Counted from the first letter of the stretch, positions 8,622 to 17,482 are shown. The stretch is DNA of 64,000 nt from Nakamurella deserti (GCF_003260015.1 NZ_QCXS01000002.1:1674001-1738000); one strand, 5' to 3'. Notes: a model not told the origin generated them from the letters alone. Numbers and translations: made by a program.

Positions 8622-9740
8622 GTGGCCGTGGACGCCGTGACCGCGCCGGCGCGGACGGGCGATCCGGCGCGCAGGCCGGCGTCGTCGCGGACGGGCGGTC
8701 CGGCGTCCTCGCGACCGGCGAGCGACTACTCGGTGCTGCTGGACTCCATCCGGTCGATGGGATTGCTGGAACGCCGCTACGCCTATTACGCGACCCGCAG
8801 CCTGCTGCTGCTGTCGGCGTTGGGCACCGTCGCCGCCGGCTTCGTGCTCATCGGTGACAGCTGGCTGCAGATCGCGGTGGCCGCGGTCCTCGCCGTGGTG
8901 CTCACACAGGTCATCTTCCTGGGACACGACGCCGCCCACCGGCAGGTCTTCGTGTCCGCGCGCGCCAACGAGATCATGGCGATGATCCTGGCCAGCGGCC
9001 TCTCCGGGCTCAGCCTGGCCTGGTGGAACACCAAGCACGCCCGGCACCACCAGGCGCCCAACCAGGTCGGCAAGGACCCGGACATCGAACCGGGCGTCGT
9101 GCACTTCTATCCCGCCGAGAAGCCACCGACGGGCACCCTCGGGCGGTTCCTGCACGCTCATCAGGGGTGGTGGTTCTTCCCGCTGCTCGCCGTGGAGGCC
9201 ATCAACCTCCACGTGCAGAGTGTGGCCGCGGTACTGGCCCGCCGGGACATGAAACACCGGCGCACCGAGATCACCCTCATCACCGGCCGTCTGGTGCTGT
9301 ACCCGGCGGTGCTGTTCGTGGTGCTCTCCCCCGCCAGGGCCGTCACGTTCCTGCTCGTGCAGATGGTCGTCACCGGCGTCTACCTCGGCAGTGTGTTCGC
9401 GCCGGCGCACGTCGGCATGCCGATCCTGGGCGCCGACGCCAAGATGGACTTCTTCCGGCGTCAGGTCCTGATCTCGCGGAACATCACCGGCAACCGCTTC
9501 ACCACCTGGTTCATGGGCGGGCTGAACCTCCAGGTGGAACACCACCTCTTCCCGAACATGCCGCGCCCCAACCTGCGCCGGGCGCAGGTCGTCGTGCAGG
9601 AGTTCTGTGTCGGCCGGCGGGTGACCTACACCGAGAAAACCCTGGGCCAGGCCTGGGTTCTCATCATCGGCCACATGAACCGGGTCGGTGCCGCCGGCCG
9701 GGATCCCTACGCGTGCCCGGTCGTGCGACAACTCCGTTGA
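8622..9740 (+). CDS. Membrane fatty-acid desaturase (three His boxes)
   Basis: About 372 residues from GTG 8622. The open frame extends to 8460, but that part overlaps the leader element, so a downstream start is preferred; no good ribosome site is visible. The di-iron ligands lie in GHDAAH, KHARHH and a late QVEHHLFP box, with hydrophobic segments between them, as in acyl-lipid (delta-6/delta-5/omega-3-like) desaturases of actinobacteria. Such enzymes introduce a cis double bond into membrane acyl chains using O2 and electrons from ferredoxin. The regiospecificity cannot be read from sequence. This is separate from the soluble acyl-ACP desaturase at 44700. Confidence 0.9.
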   Translation: MAVDAVTAPARTGDPARRPASSRTGGPASSRPASDYSVLLDSIRSMGLLERRYAYYATRSLLLLSALGTVAAGFVLIGDSWLQIAVAAVLAVVLTQVIFLGHDAAHRQVFVSARANEIMAMILASGLSGLSLAWWNTKHARHHQAPNQVGKDPDIEPGVVHFYPAEKPPTGTLGRFLHAHQGWWFFPLLAVEAINLHVQSVAAVLARRDMKHRRTEITLITGRLVLYPAVLFVVLSPARAVTFLLVQMVVTGVYLGSVFAPAHVGMPILGADAKMDFFRRQVLISRNITGNRFTTWFMGGLNLQVEHHLFPNMPRPNLRRAQVVVQEFCVGRRVTYTEKTLGQAWVLIIGHMNRVGAAGRDPYACPVVRQLR

Positions 9741-9822
9741 CCCCGGCGGCGCCCGGTTCCGGTGATGTCCGGACGCCCCCCTTCGCCCGCGCCCCTGCCA
9801 CCCACCCCCGGAGGTCGACTCG

Positions 9823-10764
9823 ATGCCCAGCCACCGCACGCCCACCGCCGTGTCCGTCCTCGCCGCCCGCGGTCCGGCCGTCGGCCCGGGTCGGTTGCTC
9901 ACCATGACGCACACCGGACCGGCGGGCAGCCGGGACTACGACCTGTACATCCCGACGGGGTACCGGCCGGACGCCCGCCCGGTCCCGCTGGTCGTGATGC
10001 TGCACGGCAGCACCCAGTCCGCCGCGGATTTCGCCGTCGGCACGACCATGAACGACCAGGCGGAACGACACACCCTGCTGGTGGCCTATCCGGGACAGCC
10101 ACGGCTGGCGAACCCCAGCCGATCGTGGAACTGGTTCGACCGGCACAACCAGCACGCCGGCGCCGGGGAACCGGCGATCATCGCCGGCATCACCGAGGAC
10201 ATCGTCCGCGCTCACGGCGTGGACCGCGACCGCGTGTACGTGGCCGGGTTGTCGGCGGGCGGTGCGATGGCCGCCGTGATGGCGGCGAGCTACCCGCAGG
10301 TGTACGCGGCTGTGGGAGTGCACTCCGGGCTGGCCCACCTCGCCGCCACCGGGATGATGTCGGCGCTGACCGCCATGCACCGCGGCGGCCCCGCGACCGG
10401 CGACCCACGGGGCACCGTGCCGCTGATCGTCTTCCACGGCGACGACGACACCACCGTCTCGCCGGTCAACGCCGTCCGGCTCGTCACCGGCCGGATCGGC
10501 ACCGCCGCTCCCGACAGCACCCGCACGCATCCCGCGGTCGAGGACAGCGACCGTCCCGACCGGCACGGGTACACGATCACGACCTATCTCGACCCTGACC
10601 ACTCGGTGGCCGCCGAGTCCTGGGACGTGCACGGGGCCGGCCACGCCTGGGCCGGTGGCGACGCGGCCGGGTCCTACACCGATCCGCAGGGACCCGACGC
10701 GTCCGCCGAGATGGTCCGGTTCTTCCTCGAACACCCCCGGCCGGCCGCGGGGACCCGCACCTGA
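9823..10764 (+). CDS. PHB-depolymerase-family esterase
   Basis: 313 residues from ATG 9823, with GGAGG at 9810-9814 (8-nt spacing). This alpha/beta hydrolase has the oxyanion strand [14 protein letters not shown], the nucleophile elbow GLSAGGAMA (Ser near residue 145), a downstream acid region [10 protein letters not shown], and the catalytic His in GAGHAWAGG. The pattern matches the LpqC/PhaZ-like feruloyl-esterase/PHB-depolymerase family. No signal peptide is evident, so a cytosolic esterase is likely; the natural substrate is unknown. Confidence 0.88.
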   Translation: MPSHRTPTAVSVLAARGPAVGPGRLLTMTHTGPAGSRDYDLYIPTGYRPDARPVPLVVMLHGSTQSAADFAVGTTMNDQAERHTLLVAYPGQPRLANPSRSWNWFDRHNQHAGAGEPAIIAGITEDIVRAHGVDRDRVYVAGLSAGGAMAAVMAASYPQVYAAVGVHSGLAHLAATGMMSALTAMHRGGPATGDPRGTVPLIVFHGDDDTTVSPVNAVRLVTGRIGTAAPDSTRTHPAVEDSDRPDRHGYTITTYLDPDHSVAAESWDVHGAGHAWAGGDAAGSYTDPQGPDASAEMVRFFLEHPRPAAGTRT

Positions 10765-10867
10765 CGCCGTCGGACATCGCCGGGCCGCAACGGTTCTCCG
10801 TCCCGCCGAGGCGAGCTCCGTTCTCACGGAACCACGGCATCCGGCCGGCGGCTGTCGGCCTCGGCGC

Positions 10868-11608
10868 TCAGACGGGCCGTGCGGGCAGTCGCCCGGCGAG
10901 GCCGGCCAGCAGGTAGTCCAGTCCCAGCTGCAGTTCCGCGGCGCCGTCGTAGCGACCGAGCTCGCCGGCCAGGCTGCGCACGTGCGGGAACTCTCTCGGC
11001 GGCAACCGGTGCAGCCCGAGTCGCAGCAGATCGTCGGACTCCTCGGGGTCGACGACGTACTCCTGGAGTTCATTGAGCACGTGTCCGTACAGCAGCCCGA
11101 AGTACGCGCGGTAGGCGTGCAGGGCGGCGGCCGGCGGGAACCCGGCGTCCACGAGGATCGCGAGCACCCGTTCCAGCGGACGCAGCGTCCCGAGCGGGCG
11201 CAGCCCGAGCGGTGTGGACAACGGCCGGGTGGCCAGCAACGGCACCACGTGGGGATGGGCCAGGGCGAGGGCACGGAAGCCGACCGCGGCCGCGCGCAGT
11301 TGCTGCTGCCACCCACGGCCGTCGTCGTCCGGGATGACGAGGGCACCGAGCACCAGCTCCGCCACCCCGTCCAGGAGGTCGTCTCGGCCCGCGGTGTGGC
11401 GGTACAGCGTCATCGGGTCCCGGCCCACCCGTTGCCCCAGCCGACGCATCGTCAACGCTCCCAGTCCCTCCGCGTCGACCAGCTCGAGCGCGGCGTTCAT
11501 CACCGCCGCCCTCGACAACGCCCGCCGGTCACCGTTTCTCGCCTGTCCCGGGGCGGGGGTCGACCGCCGCCGATCCGGTGGTCCGGCCTCGTCCGACGTT
11601 CCGGTCAT
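10868..11608 (-). CDS. TetR-family regulator (TetR_C-like)
   Basis: 246 residues. An N-terminal HTH spans residues ~28-75 (LSRAAVMNAALELVDAEG, then LTMRRLGQRVGRDPMTLYRH). The large C-terminal domain resembles tetracycline-repressor-type ligand domains (ALAHPHVVPLLATRP, then YRAYFGLLYGHVLNE). It is divergent from a small membrane protein gene at 11811, and the intergenic palindromes at 11685-11701 are the likely operator. The effector is unknown. Confidence 0.88.
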   Translation of the reverse strand: MTGTSDEAGPPDRRRSTPAPGQARNGDRRALSRAAVMNAALELVDAEGLGALTMRRLGQRVGRDPMTLYRHTAGRDDLLDGVAELVLGALVIPDDDGRGWQQQLRAAAVGFRALALAHPHVVPLLATRPLSTPLGLRPLGTLRPLERVLAILVDAGFPPAAALHAYRAYFGLLYGHVLNELQEYVVDPEESDDLLRLGLHRLPPREFPHVRSLAGELGRYDGAAELQLGLDYLLAGLAGRLPARPV

Positions 11609-11684
11609 GCTGTCCTCCCGCGGGTCGTGTCCCCGGTGTCGGCGGGCCCGCCGTTTGCTTTCACCGGTGTCGTCCGACTACGGT

Positions 11685-11701
11685 CTACATCGTAGGCCTA
11701 C
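11685..11701. promoter_or_regulatory. Probable TetR operator
   Basis: Two overlapping palindromes: CTAC-ATC-GTAG (11685-11695) and GTAGGCCTAC (11692-11701). They lie between the divergent TetR gene and the small membrane protein gene, suggesting joint control. Confidence 0.55.
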
Positions 11702-11810
11702 AGGTGAACAGACCCCCGTGGCCCATGTACGACAGCGGCGCTGCCATCAGAGGCGCCCGACGGCGCGGCCGCATCCGGCCCCAGCCACATCCGATTACTT
11801 GGAGTTCCGC

Positions 11811-12098
11811 ATGTCGACCACCGCACACACCCGTTCCGACAGCATCGATGTCGCACCGGCGCACCACCACATGAGCACCGAGACCAAGGCGTCGAGCAAG
11901 ACCAGCGAGCTGTACGTGTACGTGGCGCTCGTCGTCGCGATCATCGTCACCGCCATGGTCGTCGGCGACGAGAACAGCAACGGCGTCGACCCTTTCGGCG
12001 CGCTGGACGCGATCCGCTACATCACCTACGCGACGATCGGCTACCTGGTCGCACGCGGGCTGGCCAAGTCCGGGAGCCGCGACAACCACCACGGCTGA
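11811..12098 (+). CDS. Small one/two-TM membrane protein
   Basis: 95 residues from ATG 11811, with GGAG 6 nt upstream. A His-rich, Ser/Thr-rich N-terminus (APAHHHMSTETK) is followed by a strong membrane helix (YVYVALVVAIIVTAMVV) and a second weaker one (IRYITYATIGYLVARGL). I do not recognise the family. It is divergent from the TetR gene at 11608 and shares its operator region, so it may be the regulated target. Two strong terminators follow. Confidence 0.75.
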   Translation: MSTTAHTRSDSIDVAPAHHHMSTETKASSKTSELYVYVALVVAIIVTAMVVGDENSNGVDPFGALDAIRYITYATIGYLVARGLAKSGSRDNHHG

Positions 12099-12107
12099 GC
12101 TGTCCGC

Positions 12108-12194
12108 GGGACGCCGTCGCGGCGTCCCGGCGGACGGCCGCGACGGTGATCGCCGCACATCCGACGCCGGCCCGGGGATTCCCCCGGGCCGGCG
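12108..12194. terminator. Two consecutive GC-rich terminator hairpins
   Basis: The first is GGGACGCCG-TCG-CGGCGTCCC (12108-12128). The second is the 13-bp stem CGCCGGCCCGGGG / CCCCGGGCCGGCG (12165-12194, ATTC loop). They lie between convergent genes and can serve both strands. Confidence 0.75.
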
Positions 12195-12302
12195 TTCGGC
12201 GTCTGCGCACCCCGGTCGCCGCGACACCGCGACGCCCCGCGGATCCGGCCCGCTGTGCGGCTCTGCCCGGCCGCCCCGCCCGATCCGTGGACCGGTGACC
12301 GG

Positions 12303-13073
12303 CTACCGGCAGCTGACGTCGTGCGTGACCTCACGGGAAGCGTGCTCGTCGGCCGCTGCCGGACGGCCGGCCCCGGCGAGGGTGAGGTCGTCCAGGCTCA
12401 CCCGCCCGCTGACGACCGCGTCGGCGAAGGCGTCGACGGTGATCCGGGCCGCGGCCGCCCGGGTCTGGAGTCGACGCAGCGCGTCCTCCGTGGACGATTT
12501 CGTGGCGGCGGCGAGCATGCGCACGGCCGTCGCCGTGACGCTGCGGGACGCGCTCACCGGGTTGTCGGTCCAGCGGTCGCGGTACTCCATGGCGTCGGCG
12601 AGCCGCTCACCGATGATCGACACGACGGCGAGCGCGTCCGACAGCGGAAGCCGGCGCAGATCGTCGGCGGAGGTGAAGTACAGGTCCACCGCCGCGAACA
12701 CGTCGGCACCGGCGATGACCGGGAAGGCGGCGACCGCCCGGAACGGCGTCTCGACGAAGAGCCTCTCGTGGAACAGGGGCCAGCAACTGGACACCACGGT
12801 CTCGTCGGCCAGGATGCCGTCCCCGTCGGCGCGCAGATCCAGCGCAGGTCCTTCACCGGTGGTGAACTGCAGCCGTTCGGCGTAGGCCGCGCGAGCGGAG
12901 CTGGCCCCGACGGGGAAGCGGAAGCCGTCCGTGCTGAAGACGCTGATCGACGCGGCGGCGACCGGAAGCACCTCGAAACAGCTGGTGGCCAGCAGGGAGG
13001 GCAACCGGTCCGGGGACGGCACCGCCCCTTCCAGGTAGGACAGCTGCGCGAGGAAGCTCTGTCGGATCTCCAC
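12303..13073 (-). CDS. GAF protein with diverged ANTAR domain
   Basis: 256 residues from GTG 13073, with GAAGGA 8 nt upstream. Residues ~20-165 form a GAF domain (FTTGEGPALDLRADGDGILA, given as FTTGEGPALDL; then FHERLFVETPFRAVAAFPV). The C-terminal helices (SVTATAVRMLAAATKSS, EDALRRLQTRAAAARI) align with ANTAR, but the usual QAxGIL core is replaced by AVRML. RNA binding is therefore less certain than in the neighbours. Confidence 0.8.
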   Translation of the reverse strand: MEIRQSFLAQLSYLEGAVPSPDRLPSLLATSCFEVLPVAAASISVFSTDGFRFPVGASSARAAYAERLQFTTGEGPALDLRADGDGILADETVVSSCWPLFHERLFVETPFRAVAAFPVIAGADVFAAVDLYFTSADDLRRLPLSDALAVVSIIGERLADAMEYRDRWTDNPVSASRSVTATAVRMLAAATKSSTEDALRRLQTRAAAARITVDAFADAVVSGRVSLDDLTLAGAGRPAAADEHASREVTHDVSCR

Positions 13074-13365
13074 GGGTCACGTCCTTCTCGTACCGGATGC
13101 CGGGTCGCCGACGGGGCGACAGGTGGTGTGACGCCCCGGGGCGTCGCGGTCCGCCCCCGGTGCAGGGCAGCGGGGTCGTCGTGTCCCGAGCGGTGAACGC
13201 GGTTCGTGATCCCCGGCGGAGACGGGGGATCGTTCTCGGGCGGCTGTGGTACCCAGCCCTGACTTCCTATCATGCGCGCTCTCGCATCGGCACGCGGTGT
13301 GGCCGATCCGCACGGCCGGCCGGTATCGCGACGGCCTCAGGTCGCCGGTGTCCGGCGGGGCGGCG
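13074..13365. other. Intergenic region with palindromes
   Basis: About 290 bp. A 16-bp perfect palindrome GACGCCCCGGGGCGTC lies at 13130-13145, and a GATCCCC...GGGGATC stem at 13208-13231. Both are upstream of the minus-strand GAF-ANTAR gene and could be operators or, in the other direction, terminators. No coding sequence was recognised. Confidence 0.45.
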
Positions 13366-14259
13366 TCAGAGTCGGCGACCTGCCAGCGCCTCGAGGTGCG
13401 CGACGATGGCGAGCTCACCGTCCACGGGCCCGAGGTCCCGCAGTGCGTGCCGGTAGGCCTCGGCCACCGCGTCGATCACCCGGGACGGCGACCCAGGCCC
13501 GCCGGCCTCCGCGGCGACGGACTCCAGCTCCTCGACGATGCGGGCCAGCCCGAACGTCGGCAGCAGGTCGCCGGTCAGCACCCGTGGGAAATCGCGCTGC
13601 AGGAACCGGGACGCGGCGGGCCCGGCGTCCAGCAACCGCAGCAGGTGCCCGGGCGCGATACCGGCGGCGGCCGCCAGCAGAGCCGCCTCCGCCGACAGCG
13701 CCGCCTGTCCGAACCACAGCAGGTTCACCAGATGTTTGACCAGGCAACCGGTCCCGGACGGGCCCACGTGGTGAACGGTGGACGCGACGCTCGCCAGGAC
13801 CGGGTGCCACCGCTGCAGCACGGCGGCATCGCCTCCGACGTACAGGGTCAGGTCGCCGGTGGCCGCGTCGGCCGGGCCGCCGCCCATGGGCGCATCGAGC
13901 GTCGCCGTCCCTCGTCGGGTCGCCGCGGCGGCGAGCGTCCGCGCCGCCGAGGGTGCGGTACTGGTGAGGTCGATCCACGTGCTGCCCGGCCGCATCGCGG
14001 TCATCGCGTCGCCGTCCGGCGTCATCGCCTCCACCAGCTCGCGTGATCCGGGCAGCACGGTCAGGATCAGCCTCGACGCCGAGACCGCTTCGGCGACGGT
14101 GGCCGCGGCCCGCACGCCGGGCCGGACCGCGGCGTCACACCGCTGCGGGTCGACGTCGAAGACGATCACCCGGTGACCCGCGTCGGCCAGTCGTCCGCTG
14201 ACCGGAAGACCCATCCGACCGACCCCGAGGACGGCGATGGATTCGGTCCCGGCGTCCAT
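13366..14259 (-). CDS. 3-hydroxyisobutyrate-dehydrogenase-family NAD(P) oxidoreductase
   Basis: 297 residues. The N-terminal Rossmann motif is GVGRMGLPVSGRLADAGH. The substrate loop is DAPMGGGPADAATGDLT, where the family usually has DAPVSGG. The catalytic helix GTGCLVKHLVNLL carries the family's Lys and Asn. The family oxidises beta-hydroxyacids such as 3-hydroxyisobutyrate, glyoxylate-derived or tartronate semialdehydes, and includes imine reductases; the substrate cannot be chosen here. No operon partner is visible. Confidence 0.88.
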   Translation of the reverse strand: MDAGTESIAVLGVGRMGLPVSGRLADAGHRVIVFDVDPQRCDAAVRPGVRAAATVAEAVSASRLILTVLPGSRELVEAMTPDGDAMTAMRPGSTWIDLTSTAPSAARTLAAAATRRGTATLDAPMGGGPADAATGDLTLYVGGDAAVLQRWHPVLASVASTVHHVGPSGTGCLVKHLVNLLWFGQAALSAEAALLAAAAGIAPGHLLRLLDAGPAASRFLQRDFPRVLTGDLLPTFGLARIVEELESVAAEAGGPGSPSRVIDAVAEAYRHALRDLGPVDGELAIVAHLEALAGRRL

Positions 14260-14653
14260 CAGCGCAGCGTACGGCGCCGGCGACGGCCCGGATCCGGCGC
14301 CGTCCGCCCGGGGCCCTCCCGGTCGCCGCCGGCACGGACCGGGCGACGCACCGTCGCCGGCGTCGGCGGCATGGTGATGAGCCCGTTCGGCCGCTGGTGG
14401 CGGGCCCGGCGGGCCGTTTATGCTGTACGCGCTGGGTTCACAGCCGGTCCGGGTCCGTGTCCACCCGCCCTCCGGGGTGGTGGCTCGCCGTGCGATGCGT
14501 CGCCGCCGCCCGGGATCACTCCCGCTGTCCGGCCGTCAGGACCGTCGTCATGACCCCTCGTCCCCGTGCATCCGTGTCGTCCCCTCGGGACCTTCGCGGG
14601 CGCAGCACCTTCCGCCCGCAGGTTCGTCGGATCCGGTCGGGCGGTGGTGGGTG
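14260..14653. other. Intergenic region containing leader element B
   Basis: About 390 bp. Up to 14418 I see GC-rich non-coding sequence without recognised features. From 14419 it holds the second copy of the structured leader element, followed by ~90 nt before the start of the small Cys-rich gene. Confidence 0.5.
14419..14560 (+). promoter_or_regulatory. Leader element copy B (putative structured RNA)
   Basis: Begins TATGCTG, like copy A at 8401, and keeps GTTCACAGCCGG exactly. The three potential hairpins are present: GCTG-GGTTCA-CAGC; CCACCC-8 nt-GGGTGG; and GCGA-TGCG-TCGC. Several differences from copy A leave the stems intact. It lies ~235 nt upstream of ATG 14654. Confidence 0.6.
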
Positions 14654-14971
14654 ATGCCCACCGGTCAGGCGGTCTGGCCCGCCGATCTGATCGAGCGTCG
14701 GCGTCGGGTACTGCAGCTGGAACGGCAGCTCCGCTGCGCCGTCGCCGCCCGATCGGTGACCGAACGCGCCGGGGTCGACGCACTCCGCGCAGCCCTGGCC
14801 CAGTGTCCGTGTGCGCACTGGGATGTCGAGATCACCGACGACCGGGACGGCTCCTGGTCCTGCGTCGTGTGTCTCGCGGTCATCACCCCGATGTGGGTGG
14901 CGACCAGCGAGCAGGAGCAGTCGCTGCGGCACGCCGCCCGTCAGTGCTCGGCGCGCCACCAGGACATCTGA
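14654..14971 (+). CDS. Small protein with paired CxC/CxxC cysteines
   Basis: 105 residues from ATG 14654. An upstream extension of the frame overlaps the leader element and is rejected. The N-terminal helix is rich in Arg and Leu (LIERRRRVLQLERQL). A central CPC and a later CVVC suggest a zinc ribbon or rubredoxin-like knuckle. The family is not recognised. It precedes a GAF-ANTAR gene by 113 bp and may share its transcript. Confidence 0.6.
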   Translation: MPTGQAVWPADLIERRRRVLQLERQLRCAVAARSVTERAGVDALRAALAQCPCAHWDVEITDDRDGSWSCVVCLAVITPMWVATSEQEQSLRHAARQCSARHQDI

Positions 14972-15084
14972 TCCGGGCAGGCACCCCGGCCGGACGACAC
15001 CCGCGCCGCCGCCGCTCCACGGCGCCCGGTACGCCCGGCCCCGGTGCCGCCCGGACCCCACCACGACCTCCGGAAAGGCCTCCG

Positions 15085-15801
15085 ATGACCGCGATCCCGC
15101 GTTTCCTGTCGTCCCTGCAACACCTGCGGTCGGTGGTCGACGACGGGCCGTGGTCGATGACGACCCGGGCGGCGATCGCCGTCGTCGAGGCCTTCGCCGG
15201 CGTGGACGGTGCGGTGATCTGCCTCGCCGACGACCTCGGGATGCGGACACCGGTCGGGGTCAGCGACGGTGAGGCTCTCCTGGCGGAACAACTGGAGTAC
15301 ACCGTGGGGGCCGGTCCGGGCCTGGATGCGTGCCGCCGCCGGCGGCAGGTGGTCGCCGGAGCGGACCTGGCCCGCCGCTGGCCGGTGTTCCACGACGCGT
15401 TGCGGTGCGGGACCGGGTACCGCGCGGTCCGGGCGCTGCCGCTGGGCGGCGGGATCGGCACGCCGCCCCGGGGGGTGCTGTTGCTGTGGTACCGGACCGC
15501 CGCCGCTGCCGACCGGGGTGCCCGGTCCCCGCACCAGGACCTGACCCGGCTCGCGTCGTTGATCGGGGAACTGCTGACGGTGACCGCTGCGCTCCCCCGC
15601 ATCCCGGCCCGCGGAGCCGGTCCCGCCGAGCGGCGGTCCGCGGTGGCCCAGGCGGTGGGCATGGTGATGGCCGCCCACCACCTGGCGATGCCCGACGCAC
15701 TGGCCGTCCTCCGCGGATACGCCTACGCCCGTTCCGCTCTCGTCGACGACACCGCCGTCGACGTGGTCCACCGGCGGGTGCCGCTGCAGCTGCTGGCCTG
15801 A
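15085..15801 (+). CDS. GAF-ANTAR regulator
   Basis: 238 residues from ATG 15085, with GGAAAGG at 15072-15078 (6-nt spacing). GAF spans residues ~10-165 (AFAGVDGAVICLADD, YTVGAGPGLDACR, ALPLGGG). ANTAR spans ~180-235 (AVAQAVGMVMAAHHLA, then MPDALAVLRGYAYAR). The last ANTAR helix is somewhat diverged (DVVHRRVPLQLLA) and the protein ends soon after it. It is likely co-transcribed with the Cys-rich gene and hence downstream of leader element B. Confidence 0.85.
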   Translation: MTAIPRFLSSLQHLRSVVDDGPWSMTTRAAIAVVEAFAGVDGAVICLADDLGMRTPVGVSDGEALLAEQLEYTVGAGPGLDACRRRRQVVAGADLARRWPVFHDALRCGTGYRAVRALPLGGGIGTPPRGVLLLWYRTAAAADRGARSPHQDLTRLASLIGELLTVTAALPRIPARGAGPAERRSAVAQAVGMVMAAHHLAMPDALAVLRGYAYARSALVDDTAVDVVHRRVPLQLLA

Positions 15802-15924
15802 ACGGCCGTTGCGCCTGCCGCGCACCTCCACGCGCCGATCGGCGGTCGCCTCCGGGTGCGGTGACCGCGCCCGGCCGGCGGCCCCGCGGCCGCGGCCCGC
15901 CGGAACGGCGTCCGGCGGCGGGCG

Positions 15925-16491
15925 TCACCGCCCCGACAACGGATCCCTGCCGATGAAGGCCAGCAGCCGGGTCTGCACGTCGGCCGTGTCCGGCACCGGG
16001 ACCCGCGGTCCGTACTGTCCCGATGACCGCAGCAACTCCTCGATCGGGGTCATGCCGGCGAGCAGCACGGCGCAGGTGTCCTCGTCGAGGCGCTCGTCCT
16101 GCCCGGTGGCCCGGGCCAGGTCCCAGGTGTGCAGGAAGACGTCGGTGGTGTAGAACCGGTCGACCGCCTCGGGAAGCGGCATCTCCCCCACCATCGGATG
16201 ACGGAAGACCACCGCGGCCGCGTCGGTGTCGAGGATCCGCTGCACCGCGTCGGCGTGGACCTGCCAGGCCCGGACCGGATCCTGCGCCACCGACGGACCC
16301 CGGTCCAGTTCGAGGCCGGTCCCGGTGGACAGGAAGCCCGGGAACCAGCCCACCAGATGGCCGACGACGTCCCGGGCCCGCCATCCGGGCACCGGGGCCG
16401 GGGTGTCCCAGTCGACGGCTCCCCGCACGCGGTCGGTGAAACCGGCGGCGACCACCCGATGGCGCTCGGCCGGCTCGGCAGGGAGGCTCAT
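15925..16491 (-). CDS. TIGR03086-type DinB/maleylpyruvate-isomerase-like protein
   Basis: 188 residues from ATG 16491, which overlaps the TGA of the preceding gene as ATGA. The sequence PGWRARDVVGHLVGW, then DRFYTTDVFLHTWDLARATG, gives the His residues of the four-helix metal-binding fold shared by DinB-like and mycothiol-dependent maleylpyruvate isomerases. The function is unknown; the family often relates to thiol-dependent transformations in actinobacteria. It is the third gene of an ArsR-led operon. Confidence 0.85.
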   Translation of the reverse strand: MSLPAEPAERHRVVAAGFTDRVRGAVDWDTPAPVPGWRARDVVGHLVGWFPGFLSTGTGLELDRGPSVAQDPVRAWQVHADAVQRILDTDAAAVVFRHPMVGEMPLPEAVDRFYTTDVFLHTWDLARATGQDERLDEDTCAVLLAGMTPIEELLRSSGQYGPRVPVPDTADVQTRLLAFIGRDPLSGR

Positions 16492-16994
16492 GCCCCGACT
16501 CCCGCGGTGCCGGAAGCGGTCCCGTCGCCGGCGAGCAGCCGGTCGAGCGAGGCGTAACCCTGCTCGACGCCGGTCTCCATGCCGCTGCGGAGCCATCCGT
16601 CGCGCGCCTCGAAGCTGTCGCAGACTGACTGCACGTGCAGCCGCGTGCGGCCGTCGCCCAGGTCCTCGAAGGTCAACGTCTCCAGGGACACACCGTCGGG
16701 GTCGCCCTCCCAGGTGAAGGTCTGCACGATGCGGTCCGGTCGCACCTCGTGGAAGCAGCCGTGGAACCCGAACTCCCGGCCGTCCCGGACCGAGACGTAG
16801 CGCCAGCTGCCGCCGGTACGGGCGTCCCAGTGGTCCACGGTGGTGTCCATCCCGTCCGGTCCGATCCAGCGTGCGAAGAGCTCCGCGTCGGTGTGCGCGC
16901 GGAACAGCTGATCGGGTCGGGCCGCGAAGACCCGGGTGATACGGATCAGCGGAACCTGCGGATCGGCCTGGATCTGGGTGGTCGTCGTGCTCAT
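16488..16994 (-). CDS. SRPBCC (AHSA1-like) protein
   Basis: 168 residues. Starts with PLIRITRVFAARPDQLFRA and contains WIGPDGMDTTVDHWD, GGSWRYVSV and a late RSGMETGVEQGYASLDRLL helix, the standard AHSA1/START-like fold. Such proteins bind hydrophobic ligands in a cavity and are commonly paired with a dedicated ArsR regulator. The start overlaps the upstream stop (ATGA), and its own stop overlaps the downstream start the same way. Confidence 0.9.
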   Translation of the reverse strand: MSTTTTQIQADPQVPLIRITRVFAARPDQLFRAHTDAELFARWIGPDGMDTTVDHWDARTGGSWRYVSVRDGREFGFHGCFHEVRPDRIVQTFTWEGDPDGVSLETLTFEDLGDGRTRLHVQSVCDSFEARDGWLRSGMETGVEQGYASLDRLLAGDGTASGTAGVGA

Positions 16995-17347
16995 GCTGTC
17001 TCCTCCCGGACCGGGCCGCGCCCGGTCTGTTCGTGGTCCATCTCGGCGAGGACGGTGTCCAGCCGGCGGAAGCGGCTCTCGGCCCGCCGGCGGTAGCGCT
17101 CGATCCAGGCGGTCATCAGGTCGAGGACCTCCGCCTCCAGATGCACCGGACTGCGGTGCCCGTCGGCCCGGCTGACCAGACCGGCCTGTGACAACACCTT
17201 CAGGTGTTTGGAGATGGCCTGGACGCTGATCCGGTGCGGTGCCGCCAGCTCTCCCACGGTGGCGTCACCGTCGGTCAACCGGGCCAGCAGCTCCCGCCGG
17301 GTCGGGTCGGCCAGCGCCGCGAACACCTGGGACAGCTCGTCCGTCAC
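16991..17347 (-). CDS. ArsR-family regulator
   Basis: 118 residues with a winged helix: FAALADPTRRELLARLTDG, VGELAAPHRISVQAISKHLKVL (given as VGELAAPHRIS and AISKHLKVLSQAGLV). No metal-binding Cys cluster is visible, so it belongs to the SRPBCC-linked ArsR group rather than classical metal sensors. It heads a three-gene operon in which each junction is an ATGA overlap. Two copies of TCAAC-6 nt-GTTGA upstream are the likely autoregulatory sites. Confidence 0.9.
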   Translation of the reverse strand: MTDELSQVFAALADPTRRELLARLTDGDATVGELAAPHRISVQAISKHLKVLSQAGLVSRADGHRSPVHLEAEVLDLMTAWIERYRRRAESRFRRLDTVLAEMDHEQTGRGPVREETA

Positions 17348-17360
17348 GACACCCTCTTTC

Positions 17361-17421
17361 TCAACCTTGTGGTTGACGAAGGTAGACCCCGGCGCATCGC
17401 TTTGTCAACGCATCGGTTGAC
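17361..17421 (-). promoter_or_regulatory. Twin ArsR operators and promoter
   Basis: Two inverted repeats with the same half-sites: TCAACC-TTGT-GGTTGA (17361-17376) and GTCAAC-GCATCG-GTTGAC (17404-17421). On the minus strand TTGACA is followed after 18 nt by TACCTT, so the two operators bracket the promoter of the ArsR gene. Confidence 0.75.
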
Positions 17422-17482
17422 ATTGCGGCGCGGCGCTCCGGCCGGCGGGGCACGGTCGGGGCGGTCGTCCGAGTGCTGGCGC

